Below are positions 36,068-43,513 of a DNA stretch of 64,000 nucleotides, piece by piece (within the stretch, counting starts at the first letter, position 1; each line of letters opens with the position of its first letter). The notes below the pieces were generated by a model. The model had not been told where the DNA came from. It made no database searches and saw nothing but the letters and a program-made list of their open reading frames with translations. Origin of the DNA: Tenacibaculum sp. Bg11-29 (lineage in GTDB: Bacteria; Bacteroidota; Bacteroidia; Flavobacteriales; Flavobacteriaceae); the NCBI RefSeq assembly GCF_002836595.1, contig NZ_PJBB01000003.1, positions 186,001 through 250,000 on the forward strand, read 5' to 3'. Both the position numbers and the translations under genes were made by a program.

Positions 36068-36322
36068 ATGGGAGGCTTATCAAATAACGATATTTTTAAA
36101 AAATTAAGAGTAGCACACAAGTTACGTGATACAGATATTGTTGAAATTTGTGCTTTAGTAGACTTTAAAGTTTCTAAAGGAGAATTAGGTGCGCTTTTCA
36201 GAAATGAAGAACATCCTAAATACATGGAGTGTGGAGATCAAATTCTTAGAAATTTCTTAAATGGTTTGGTCATTCATTTGAGGGGGCCAATGCCTAAAAA
36301 AGAAAAACCAAAAACTACTTAA
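36068..36322 (+). CDS. DUF1456 family protein
   Basis: 84 residues, starting 24 bases after the membrane-protein gene. One DUF1456 repeat is visible (NNDIFKKLRVAHKLRDTDIVEICALVDF with the later LGALFRNEEHPKY), whereas YehS-like proteins carry two. The family is a small cytosolic helical protein of unknown function. Terminated by a clear hairpin. Confidence 0.85.
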   Translation: MGGLSNNDIFKKLRVAHKLRDTDIVEICALVDFKVSKGELGALFRNEEHPKYMECGDQILRNFLNGLVIHLRGPMPKKEKPKTT

Positions 36323-36327
36323 TAACA

Positions 36328-36361
36328 AAAACCTTCTGATTTAAAATCAGAAGGTTTTATT
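36328..36361 (+). terminator. terminator after the DUF1456 gene
   Basis: AAAACCTTCTGAT (36328-36340) pairs with ATCAGAAGGTTTT (36346-36358), with T residues on the 3' side. Confidence 0.75.
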
Positions 36362-36480
36362 TTCTACATAAAACCTTCATTCAACATGATAAACCTGAAT
36401 GATAATTTTACAAATATATGCGTAAGCGTTACATTAAAAAACGTAATTTCCGTAAGAATAAATACAGATTTCTGCAAAAT

Positions 36481-36510
36481 AAAAAAGAGAGCTAAAAGCT
36501 CTCTTTTTTA
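36481..36510 (-). terminator. terminator downstream of the DUF3127 gene
   Basis: AAAAAAGAGAGCT / AGCTCTCTTTTTT hairpin with 3-base loop, 19 bases beyond the stop of the minus-strand DUF3127 gene. A and T runs on both sides make it potentially bidirectional. Confidence 0.75.
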
Positions 36511-36528
36511 TTTTTATATCCTTTTTTA

Positions 36529-36894
36529 TTAAAAAGGTAAATCGTCTGGTTCGTTAGCTGATAAATCTGGAGCTGGTTGAAACTGATCTACAGGTGGTGT
36601 ATTTTGAGCAGCAGCTTGTGCTAAGCTTTCAATTCTCCATCCTTGAACAGAGTTAAAGTATTTTGCAACTCCTTCTGGGTTAATCCATTCTCTACCTCTT
36701 AAATTAATAGAAACTTTTACATCTTGACCAACAGCATAAGTATTTAAAATATCACATTTATCCTGTACAAACTCAATCATGATCATTTGTGGATATTGCT
36801 CATCAGTAGTTACAACTAATTCACGTTTTCTAAATCCGCTAGCTCCAAATGTTTGTGCTTCGTTAATTAATTTAATCTTCCCTATAACTTCCAT
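36529..36894 (-). CDS. DUF3127 protein with an SSB-like C-terminal tip
   Basis: 121 residues. The N-terminal ~90 residues form the DUF3127 domain (EVIGKIKLINEAQTFGASGFRKRELVV), a small OB-like fold found mainly in Bacteroidota and phages. A Pro/Gln-rich linker follows, and the chain ends in DDLPF, very like the acidic DDDIPF tip with which single-stranded-DNA-binding proteins recruit repair and replication partners. A nucleic-acid-binding role is therefore plausible but unproven. It lies 8 bases downstream of the flavin-reductase gene and may be co-transcribed with it. Confidence 0.85.
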   Translation of the reverse strand: MEVIGKIKLINEAQTFGASGFRKRELVVTTDEQYPQMIMIEFVQDKCDILNTYAVGQDVKVSINLRGREWINPEGVAKYFNSVQGWRIESLAQAAAQNTPPVDQFQPAPDLSANEPDDLPF

Positions 36895-36902
36895 TTTCTT
36901 AT

Positions 36903-37763
36903 CTATTTAATTAAAAGTACTTTCCAAGCACTCTCTACATCATTACTCTTTAAATAATCTTGTGCAAATGTATGTTTTTTTTCAGTTGAAAGCGAAACAT
37001 ATTTTGGGTGTTCTACGGCAAAGTTATTAACACTTTCTTCACTTGGCAATTGCTCTACATTACCTAGCATACCTAAATTATTACCTGTTAAAACAGCACT
37101 ATCTCTAATTTCTGTTGGAATTTGATCTACTCCAATACCTAGTGTAGAAATTGGTTTAGGTATCTCAAAAAAACCATCTCTAGCACGCGTATAATAACTA
37201 CCTCCTGCCCTAGCGACTAAATCTATTTTGTGTTGATCTATACTTCCGTCTTCTGCTAAAACAGCTTCATTAACATGTAATTTAACTACTTCACAAACTA
37301 TTAAATTACCAGCTCCACCTTCGGTTCCTGTATAAATAATATCTGTTACTTTACATTCAAACTGCACTGGCGATTCTGCTACTCTAAAAGGTTTTACCTC
37401 TTCAGATGGTAACATTGTAAATCCTGCCTTTTCAAACTCATTTACTCCTTTAGGGTACATTGTACTACTTAACGACATTTGCTGTACAATATCATAGTTA
37501 ACAACATTAATCACAACCTCTTTAGTATCTTCAGCATTATCTAAAGTATGTTTTGTTTTATTACCTCTTACACTTCGTGCTGGAGAAAAAATTAACATTG
37601 GTGGGTTTGCTCCAAAAACATTAAAAAAACTAAAAGGTGATAAATTCGGGTTTCCATCTTTATCAATTGTACTTGCAAAAGCAATTGGTCTAGGCGCAAT
37701 AGCTCCTAACAAATAAGCATGTAATTTACCTACTGGTAACTCTTTTGGATCGAGTGTTAACAT
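36903..37763 (-). CDS. flavin reductase family protein (FMN-binding split barrel)
   Basis: 286 residues. GAIAPRPIAFASTIDKDGN, SFFNVFGANPPMLIFSP and the later FECKVTDIIYTGTEGGAGNL define the flavin-reductase-like FMN-binding split barrel. Members bind FMN and reduce it or use it for small-molecule chemistry with NAD(P)H; the exact role is unknown. First gene of a probable two-gene unit with the DUF3127 protein. Confidence 0.9.
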   Translation of the reverse strand: MLTLDPKELPVGKLHAYLLGAIAPRPIAFASTIDKDGNPNLSPFSFFNVFGANPPMLIFSPARSVRGNKTKHTLDNAEDTKEVVINVVNYDIVQQMSLSSTMYPKGVNEFEKAGFTMLPSEEVKPFRVAESPVQFECKVTDIIYTGTEGGAGNLIVCEVVKLHVNEAVLAEDGSIDQHKIDLVARAGGSYYTRARDGFFEIPKPISTLGIGVDQIPTEIRDSAVLTGNNLGMLGNVEQLPSEESVNNFAVEHPKYVSLSTEKKHTFAQDYLKSNDVESAWKVLLIK

Positions 37764-37826
37764 ATTGTTTTTTTTTAGTGTAAATATACTACGCTTTTAC
37801 AAATTAAGTTATTCTACATAATAGTT

Positions 37827-37834
37827 TATATTTG
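37827..37834 (+). promoter_or_regulatory. candidate -7 box almost touching the kinase start codon
   Basis: TATATTTG matches TAnnTTTG and ends 4 bases before the ATG at 37839, as in the 33.8-kb case, so a leaderless transcript is possible. Confidence 0.4.
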
Positions 37835-37838
37835 GCTA

Positions 37839-38987
37839 ATGACATTTTTCAATAATACTTACTGGATAAAACGAATTATTGTTTTTACTTCTTTAATAAT
37901 TGTTTCATTTATTTTATGGAACACCTACGTATTTTTTCAAAAATTTAAAGAAGAAGAAAGAGGCAAAATAAAAATTTTCGCAGCTGCTTTTAAAGAATTA
38001 GCTTCAAACCCTGATTTAAATGAAAACACCAATTTAATTAATAAGGTTTACCAAACGATTGAAAATGTACCTACAATTCTTGTTAATAAAGATGGAACTA
38101 TAGATATACATAGAAATTTAGATTCTATAAAATCTAAAAAAACAATATATTTACAAGAGCAGTTAACAGTAATGAAAGGACAGAACGATCCTATTATTAT
38201 TGAATACTTTGGAATTACTCAATACTTATATTACAGAAACTCTGATTTACTATACAAGCTAAAATATTACCCTTTAGCATTACTGTTAATTTTAGGGCTC
38301 TTTTTAACCATTGTATATATGGTTTATAAATCTAGTAAAGTAGCTGAACACAATAAGCTTTGGACAGGTATGGCTAAAGAAACAGCACATCAAATTGGTA
38401 CTCCTTTATCTTCTTTATTAGGTTGGATCGAAATTTTAAGATCTGAAAATGTTAATGAAGAATATATTATTGAAATTGAAAAAGATGTTGATCGATTAAG
38501 TACTATTGCCAATCGCTTTTCTAAAATTGGCTCTTTACCCAAACTAAAAAAATACAATATCGTTTCTGAAACAGAATTAGCTTTTAATTATTTAAAATCA
38601 AGAAGTTCTAAACAAATTAAATTCTCTTTCTCTTCGGATAAAATAGAACTTTCAACACTGCTAAATATTGAACTGTATGGTTGGGTTATAGAAAATTTAA
38701 TTAAAAATGCTATTGATGCTATGCAAGGAAAAGGTAGCATTAGTTTGACTATTAAAGAAACAAATAAACTTGTAAAAATTACTGTTACCGATTCTGGTAA
38801 AGGAATTAACAAATCGCAATTTAAACAAATATTCAAACCTGGGTTTACTACAAAAAAACGTGGTTGGGGATTAGGTTTATCACTTTCTAAACGTATTATT
38901 GAAGATTATCACAGTGGAAAAATATTCGTACAAAAATCAGATTTAGGAAAAGGAACTTCTTTTGAAATTCAATTGAATAAAATATAA
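37839..38987 (+). CDS. membrane sensor histidine kinase
   Basis: 382 residues. TM1 (11-31), a periplasmic region of ~110 residues, TM2 (143-163), then HisKA with His184 in AKETAHQIGTPLSSLLGWIEIL and the ATPase domain with ENLIKNAIDAM (N box), DSGKGI (G1) and GWGLGLSLSKR (G2). There is no PAS, HAMP or receiver domain. The HQIGTPL variant of the H box is common in Bacteroidota kinases. No response-regulator gene is adjacent, so it is an orphan kinase in this window. Signal unknown. Confidence 0.92.
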   Translation: MTFFNNTYWIKRIIVFTSLIIVSFILWNTYVFFQKFKEEERGKIKIFAAAFKELASNPDLNENTNLINKVYQTIENVPTILVNKDGTIDIHRNLDSIKSKKTIYLQEQLTVMKGQNDPIIIEYFGITQYLYYRNSDLLYKLKYYPLALLLILGLFLTIVYMVYKSSKVAEHNKLWTGMAKETAHQIGTPLSSLLGWIEILRSENVNEEYIIEIEKDVDRLSTIANRFSKIGSLPKLKKYNIVSETELAFNYLKSRSSKQIKFSFSSDKIELSTLLNIELYGWVIENLIKNAIDAMQGKGSISLTIKETNKLVKITVTDSGKGINKSQFKQIFKPGFTTKKRGWGLGLSLSKRIIEDYHSGKIFVQKSDLGKGTSFEIQLNKI

Positions 38988-39015
38988 ATAACTTATTTTT
39001 TAATCATTTATACCT

Positions 39016-39429
39016 TTATTTAATTGTAGTAATAGGAGTACCTTTAATACCTGCATAAAAAACAATTATTTCAGCAGACTCATTTTCATTATTTTCTCCA
39101 TAATGCCATTTATCTACTAACTCAACAATTGGATCACCAGCATTTAAATATAATGTATCCTTACTTTCACTAATAACCTTTAGCTTCCCTTTTAATAAAA
39201 CACCTGCATTAATCTCAGAATGTTTATGTAATTCTAATTTTGTTTTAGCTGGAATTGTTATCTTTAAAATAGTAATTTCTGGTTTACCTTCAAGGTATTT
39301 CGGAAGTGTATCTCCATTCCAACTATTAGATGTCTTAACTAATGTTACTACTTCTATTTTCGTTGATTTTGTTTTACACCCTAATAAATAGATTGCTGTA
39401 AAACATAATAGTATAATTTTAGTATTCAT
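39016..39429 (-). CDS. cupin-domain lipoprotein
   Basis: 137 residues with a lipobox-like N terminus (CFTAIYLLGCKTK, Cys18). A single cupin domain follows: ELHKHSEINAGVLLKGKLKVI is cupin motif 1 and DPIVELVDKWHYGENN resembles motif 2. It is a small outer-membrane or periplasmic cupin, perhaps metal-binding through the His residues; no enzymatic role can be assigned. It faces the kinase gene convergently. Confidence 0.8.
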   Translation of the reverse strand: MNTKIILLCFTAIYLLGCKTKSTKIEVVTLVKTSNSWNGDTLPKYLEGKPEITILKITIPAKTKLELHKHSEINAGVLLKGKLKVISESKDTLYLNAGDPIVELVDKWHYGENNENESAEIIVFYAGIKGTPITTIK

Positions 39430-39495
39430 TTCTTGTTTTTAAATAAATTTACCTTACCTATTTATTAAACTTCACATCAAAAAGGGCTTAATACA

Positions 39496-39888
39496 TTATT
39501 CAAAATTACTAGAAATTGCTTTAGTTACTTCAATAAATTCTTCATTAGATAATTTTACTTTTTCTATAAACTGAATATCTGCCATTGTATTTAAAGGAAT
39601 TAAATGCACATGTACATGCGGCACTTCTAATCCTATTACACTCATACCAACACGCTTGCATGGAATTGTTTTTTCGATAGCTTTTGCTACTCGGTAAGAA
39701 AAAGACATCAACTTACTATATTCTTCTTTCGATAAATCAAAGATTTTGTTTTCTTCTCTTTTAGGAACAACCAACGTATGCCCTTTTGCATTCGGATTAA
39801 TATCTAAAAAAGCAATAAAATTATCGTTTTCTGCTATTTTATATGAAGGAATTTCTCCTGAAATTATTTTAGTAAAAATACTTGCCAT
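39496..39888 (-). CDS. HIT family hydrolase
   Basis: 130 residues from the ATG at 39888, which gives the standard N terminus MASIFTKIISGEIP; the longer frame to 39963 would pass through the greA terminator. The histidine triad is VPHVHVHLIPL, and NPNAKGHTLVVPKR is also typical. HINT-type enzymes hydrolyse nucleoside phosphoramidates and adenylates in the cytosol. It sits behind greA on the minus strand, separated by a terminator. Confidence 0.93.
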   Translation of the reverse strand: MASIFTKIISGEIPSYKIAENDNFIAFLDINPNAKGHTLVVPKREENKIFDLSKEEYSKLMSFSYRVAKAIEKTIPCKRVGMSVIGLEVPHVHVHLIPLNTMADIQFIEKVKLSNEEFIEVTKAISSNFE

Positions 39889-39917
39889 GTTTCTTGTTTT
39901 ATCGTTTAGTAAAAATA

Positions 39918-39947
39918 AAAAAAGCGTTGCAAATGCAACGCTTTTAT
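39918..39947 (-). terminator. terminator between greA and the HIT gene
   Basis: AAAAGCGTTGC / GCAACGCTTTT hairpin (about 39920-39945) with a T run on the minus strand, just past the greA stop at 39969. Confidence 0.75.
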
Positions 39948-39968
39948 CTAAAAATATTTTCAAAAATA

Positions 39969-40442
39969 TTAGCGAGAAATATTCATAACTTCAAACTTCA
40001 TAACTCCGTTTGGCACTTTAATTTCTGTAATATCACCTAAACTCTTTCCTAATAAACCTTTTCCTATTGGAGAATTTACTGACAGTTTTCCATTTTTAAT
40101 ATCAGTCTCAGAATCTGCAACTAAAGTATATGTAAACTCCATCCCATTAGTTGTATTTTTTAATTTCACAATAGAGTGGATTAATATTTTAGAGGTATCT
40201 AACTGACTCTCATCAATAATACGTGCACTCGCAACTACATTTTTAAGTTTAGCTATTTTAGTTTCTAATAAAGACTGCTCTTCTTTTGCTGCATGATACT
40301 CTGCATTTTCACTTAAATCTCCTTTATCTATAGCATCACCTATCTCTTGAGATACCCTTGGTCTTTCAGTATGCTCTAAATGTGATAATTCATCTTTTAA
40401 TTTTTTTAATCCTTCTACACTATAATATGATACTTCACTCAT
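39969..40442 (-). CDS. greA: transcription elongation factor GreA
   Basis: 157 residues, the normal GreA size. The N-terminal coiled coil contains the conserved IGDAIDKGDLSENAEYHAAKEEQ tip region with the acidic Asp and Glu residues that enter the RNA-polymerase secondary channel. The C-terminal FKBP-like domain shows SPIGKGLLGKSLGD. GreA rescues backtracked RNA polymerase by stimulating transcript cleavage. The leader before it carries a hairpin and a TAnnTTTG box. Confidence 0.96.
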   Translation of the reverse strand: MSEVSYYSVEGLKKLKDELSHLEHTERPRVSQEIGDAIDKGDLSENAEYHAAKEEQSLLETKIAKLKNVVASARIIDESQLDTSKILIHSIVKLKNTTNGMEFTYTLVADSETDIKNGKLSVNSPIGKGLLGKSLGDITEIKVPNGVMKFEVMNISR

Positions 40443-40460
40443 AATTTTTTAACTTTAAAA

Positions 40461-40484
40461 ATCTCATACCGATAGGAATGAGAT
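40461..40484 (-). promoter_or_regulatory. hairpin at the 5' end of the greA leader
   Basis: ATCTCAT pairs with ATGAGAT, with CC/GG pairs inside an A-A mismatch and a GATA loop. It starts 19 bases upstream of the greA ATG and, if the box at 40492-40499 is the promoter, it occupies the very start of the mRNA. Confidence 0.35.
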
Positions 40485-40491
40485 TGCTTTA

Positions 40492-40499
40492 CAAATATA
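40492..40499 (-). promoter_or_regulatory. candidate -7 box for greA
   Basis: Minus-strand TATATTTG, an exact TAnnTTTG match, about 50 bases before the greA start codon. Confidence 0.45.
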
Positions 40500-40550
40500 C
40501 AAAATATTTGTAAATTCGTAGCGTTAGAGATATAACTCTATTTTAAAACA

Positions 40551-40976
40551 ATGAGAAAAATACTTTATTTATTAAGTTTAGTTACAGCTTTAAGCTGTAG
40601 TGACAACACAACTGTTAACGACTGTTTTAGAGGAATAGAAATGAATGCTATTGTAGATTTAACACTACCTGAATTTCAAGGGTTATTAGTTCCTAACGGA
40701 AGTTCTAAAAACACAATTCAAGGAAGAAATGTTTATCTTTTTAGAACAGGTAATAATAGCTACAAAGCTTTTGACAGACAATGTCCTGAAGCTAATTGTA
40801 GCGGTTTAATGATTTTTGACGGTATTTATATTACAACACCTTGCGATAGTGAACCATGTGATAATAAAAAGTATAATTATTTAGCCAATGGTGCACCAAT
40901 TGACAATAAAGGTTGTGCTGCCCTAATGTACTTTGTTACTAAAATTAGTAATTCACAATTAAGAATATCTCGTTAA
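40551..40976 (+). CDS. Rieske-like small lipoprotein lacking the His ligands
   Basis: 141 residues with lipobox (VTALSCSDN, Cys16). The strand pattern GRNVYLFRTGNNSYKAFDRQCPEANCSGL followed by a Cys-rich turn resembles the Rieske-fold lipoproteins of Flavobacteria, but the two CxH / CxxH ligand motifs are replaced by CPEANC and CDSEPC, so an ordinary 2Fe-2S Rieske cluster is unlikely. Function unknown. Divergent from greA. Confidence 0.6.
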   Translation: MRKILYLLSLVTALSCSDNTTVNDCFRGIEMNAIVDLTLPEFQGLLVPNGSSKNTIQGRNVYLFRTGNNSYKAFDRQCPEANCSGLMIFDGIYITTPCDSEPCDNKKYNYLANGAPIDNKGCAALMYFVTKISNSQLRISR

Positions 40977-41003
40977 TTGTATTTATACTATACTTTAGAT
41001 TCT

Positions 41004-41011
41004 TATTTTTG
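41004..41011 (+). promoter_or_regulatory. candidate -7 box for the pur operon
   Basis: TATTTTTG fits TAnnTTTG and ends 30 bases before the TTG start of purK. Confidence 0.45.
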
Positions 41012-41041
41012 CGGTAACAACAACACATTAAAATATTTATC

Positions 41042-42199
41042 TTGAAAAATTATTTTTCTTCTGACTTTAAATTGGGCGTTCTTGGTGGCGGGCAATTAGG
41101 TAGAATGCTACTTACTGAAACACAAAAATTTGATATTTATACTGTTATTCTAGACAGTAACGCTGAAGCTCCTTGCGCACAAATTTGTAATGAATTTCAT
41201 CAAGGAGATTTATTTGATTTTGATACTGTTTACAACTTCGGAAAAAAAGTAGATGTATTAACTATCGAAATAGAAAATGTAAATATTGATGCGCTGGACA
41301 AGCTAGAAGCTGAGGGTTTAACTATTTACCCAAAACCTTCTAACTTAAGAGTAATTCAAAACAAAGCACTTCAGAAAAAATTTTATAGCAGCAACAATAT
41401 TCCTACTGCTGATTTTTCTCATTATGCTTTCCTAGAAGAATTAAAACATTCATACGAGAATAATAGTATCGAGTTCCCTTTTGTTTGGAAAGCGGCACGA
41501 TTTGGTTATGATGGTACAGGTGTAAAAATTGTTAGAAACATAAACGATTTAAATAGTTTACCAGCTGTAGAGTGTATTACTGAAAAGCTAATTCCTTTTA
41601 AAAATGAACTTGCAGTAATTGTTGCTAGAAATCCTAGCGGAGAAATTAAAACATACCCTGTTGTTGAAATGGAGTTTCATCCAGAAGCAAACCAAGTTGA
41701 ATATGTAATTTGTCCTGCAAGAATTAATGATTCGGTAGCTAAAAAAGCACAAGAAGTGGCTTTAAAAGTAGCTGACACTTTAGACTTCGTCGGATTATTA
41801 GCTGTAGAAATGTTTCAAACTTCAACTGATGAAATTTTAGTTAACGAAGTAGCTCCTAGAACACATAATTCTGGCCATTACTCTATTGAAGCTAGTTATA
41901 CTAGCCAATTCGAACAACATTTACGAAGCATCTTAGATCTTCCTTTAGGAAATACCGAAAGTAAGGTTGCAGGTATTATGGTAAATTTAGTTGGAGAAGA
42001 AGGTTACACAGGAGATGTTGTTTACCAGAACATGAACGAAGTTTTAAAAATTAATGGAGTTACACCACATATTTACGGAAAAAAGACAACCAAACCTTTT
42101 CGTAAAATGGGACATGTAACAATCGTTAATCAAGATATAAACGAGGCTCGAAAAATAGCACAACAAGTTAAAGAAACATTAAAAGTTATTTCTAAGTAA
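41042..42199 (+). CDS. purK: 5-(carboxyamino)imidazole ribonucleotide synthase PurK
   Basis: 385 residues with a TTG start; no ATG precedes the conserved KLGVLGGGQLGRML. ATP-grasp features include KAARFGYDGTGVKIV, FVGLLAVEMFQT and the metal-site NEVAPRTHNSGHY. PurK makes N5-CAIR from AIR, bicarbonate and ATP in de novo purine synthesis, and PurE then rearranges it. Normally purK and purE are adjacent; here one extra gene lies between them in the same direction, and all three probably share a transcript. Confidence 0.95.
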   Translation: MKNYFSSDFKLGVLGGGQLGRMLLTETQKFDIYTVILDSNAEAPCAQICNEFHQGDLFDFDTVYNFGKKVDVLTIEIENVNIDALDKLEAEGLTIYPKPSNLRVIQNKALQKKFYSSNNIPTADFSHYAFLEELKHSYENNSIEFPFVWKAARFGYDGTGVKIVRNINDLNSLPAVECITEKLIPFKNELAVIVARNPSGEIKTYPVVEMEFHPEANQVEYVICPARINDSVAKKAQEVALKVADTLDFVGLLAVEMFQTSTDEILVNEVAPRTHNSGHYSIEASYTSQFEQHLRSILDLPLGNTESKVAGIMVNLVGEEGYTGDVVYQNMNEVLKINGVTPHIYGKKTTKPFRKMGHVTIVNQDINEARKIAQQVKETLKVISK

Positions 42200-42212
42200 A
42201 ATCCTTAAGAAA

Positions 42213-42833
42213 TTGATCACAATTGCATTTTTACATACTTCGAATGTTCATATTGAAAGATTTGAAAATTTAGTGAAAAAGTTTGATAAAAACATTCAAA
42301 CAAAGCATTATGTAAATGAAAAATTACTTAATTATGCTTTAAAAAATAGTCAATTAGATTCTGAAGGTTTTAAAAAAGAATTACAAAATATAAAAAAAAT
42401 AAATCCAAATCTTATTATTTGCACATGTTCTACTTACGGTGAAGAATGTGATAACAGTAATGATATTAAGAGAATAGATTTCCCTATTACAAATTACTTA
42501 GTTTCAAAATATAAAAAAATAGCACTCGTTTATACTGCTAGTTCTACCGAGAGAGTAAGCAGCAATTTAATACAACGTATTGCTAATGATAAAAACAAAG
42601 AAATAGAAATACTAATTTGCGATTGTTCTGAATCTTGGATTCATTTTGAGAATAATAATTTTGAAAAATACGAAAAGACGATTGCTTCTAAAATAAAAAA
42701 AGTAGCAACAAAAGCGGATGTTGTATTTTTAGCGCAAGCGTCAATGGAAGGAGTAAAAAAGCATCTTTTAAATTTAGGTATAGAAATTTTTTCAAGCCCT
42801 GAATTTGGTATTAAAAATTATTTAAATAAATAA
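42213..42833 (+). CDS. Asp/Glu-racemase-fold protein inserted between purK and purE
   Basis: 206 residues with a TTG start 13 bases after purK. The fold is suggested by IAFLHTSNVHIERFE at the N terminus and by the first catalytic-type motif NLIICTCSTYGEECD, with a Cys. The position where Asp/Glu racemases carry their second Cys reads VFLAQASMEG, so a classical two-Cys racemase mechanism is unlikely; a decarboxylase- or isomerase-like one-Cys reaction, or a non-catalytic role, is possible. Its place in the purine operon is unexplained. Confidence 0.7.
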   Translation: MITIAFLHTSNVHIERFENLVKKFDKNIQTKHYVNEKLLNYALKNSQLDSEGFKKELQNIKKINPNLIICTCSTYGEECDNSNDIKRIDFPITNYLVSKYKKIALVYTASSTERVSSNLIQRIANDKNKEIEILICDCSESWIHFENNNFEKYEKTIASKIKKVATKADVVFLAQASMEGVKKHLLNLGIEIFSSPEFGIKNYLNK

Positions 42834-42858
42834 AAAACATACACAACAACACATAATT

Positions 42859-43338
42859 ATGGTAGGAATTATAATGGGAAGCGATTCAGATCTTCCAATC
42901 ATGCAAGAAGCAATTGATATTTTAGAAAGTTTTGATATTCAAATTGAAGTAGATATTGTTTCTGCACACAGAACACCTGAAAAATTAGTTGAGTATTCTA
43001 AAAACGCACATACTCGTGGTTTAAAAGTAATTATCGCGGGTGCTGGTGGAGCTGCTCACTTACCAGGAATGGTAGCAAGTATGAGTCCATTACCTATAAT
43101 TGGAGTACCAGTAAAAAGTAGAAATTCTATTGATGGGTGGGATTCTGTTTTATCAATATTACAAATGCCAGGAGGTGTTCCAGTAGCTACAGTTGCTTTA
43201 GATGGCGCAAAAAATGCAGGTATTTTAGCTGCTCAAATTATTGGAGCTTCTAATAAATCTGTATTAGATAAAATCATTGCATACAAGGAAGGTTTAAAAC
43301 TAAAGGTTGAAAAAGCTTCAGAAAGAGTTCGTAAATAA
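42859..43338 (+). CDS. purE: N5-CAIR mutase PurE
   Basis: 159 residues, class I PurE. GIIMGSDSDLPIM, SAHRTPEK (active-site His) and AGAGGAAHLPGMVAS are present, as is the later DSVLSILQMPGGVPVATVA. It converts N5-CAIR to CAIR and works together with PurK upstream. It is the last gene of the operon and is followed by a terminator. Confidence 0.96.
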   Translation: MVGIIMGSDSDLPIMQEAIDILESFDIQIEVDIVSAHRTPEKLVEYSKNAHTRGLKVIIAGAGGAAHLPGMVASMSPLPIIGVPVKSRNSIDGWDSVLSILQMPGGVPVATVALDGAKNAGILAAQIIGASNKSVLDKIIAYKEGLKLKVEKASERVRK

Positions 43339-43360
43339 AACCGAACACTAAAAAATCATC

Positions 43361-43398
43361 AAACCTCATCAATTTTAATATTGACGAGGTTTTTTTAA
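43361..43398 (+). terminator. terminator after purE
   Basis: AAACCTC-TCAAT pairs with ATTGA-GAGGTTT (one internal mismatch), followed by seven T. Confidence 0.7.
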
Positions 43399-43513
43399 TC
43401 CGATTAACCACTTCGCTATCTGTTTTTATGTAAAACTGAAATAAATTCAGCTTTATATTGCTAAATTTTTCATTATTTTTACTTTTTTATTCATTTTAAA
43501 ACGCACCTATTTA

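Noticed and set aside
39889..39963. Extended HIT-protein start
   Set aside because: It runs through the greA terminator; the ATG at 39888 gives the usual family N terminus.
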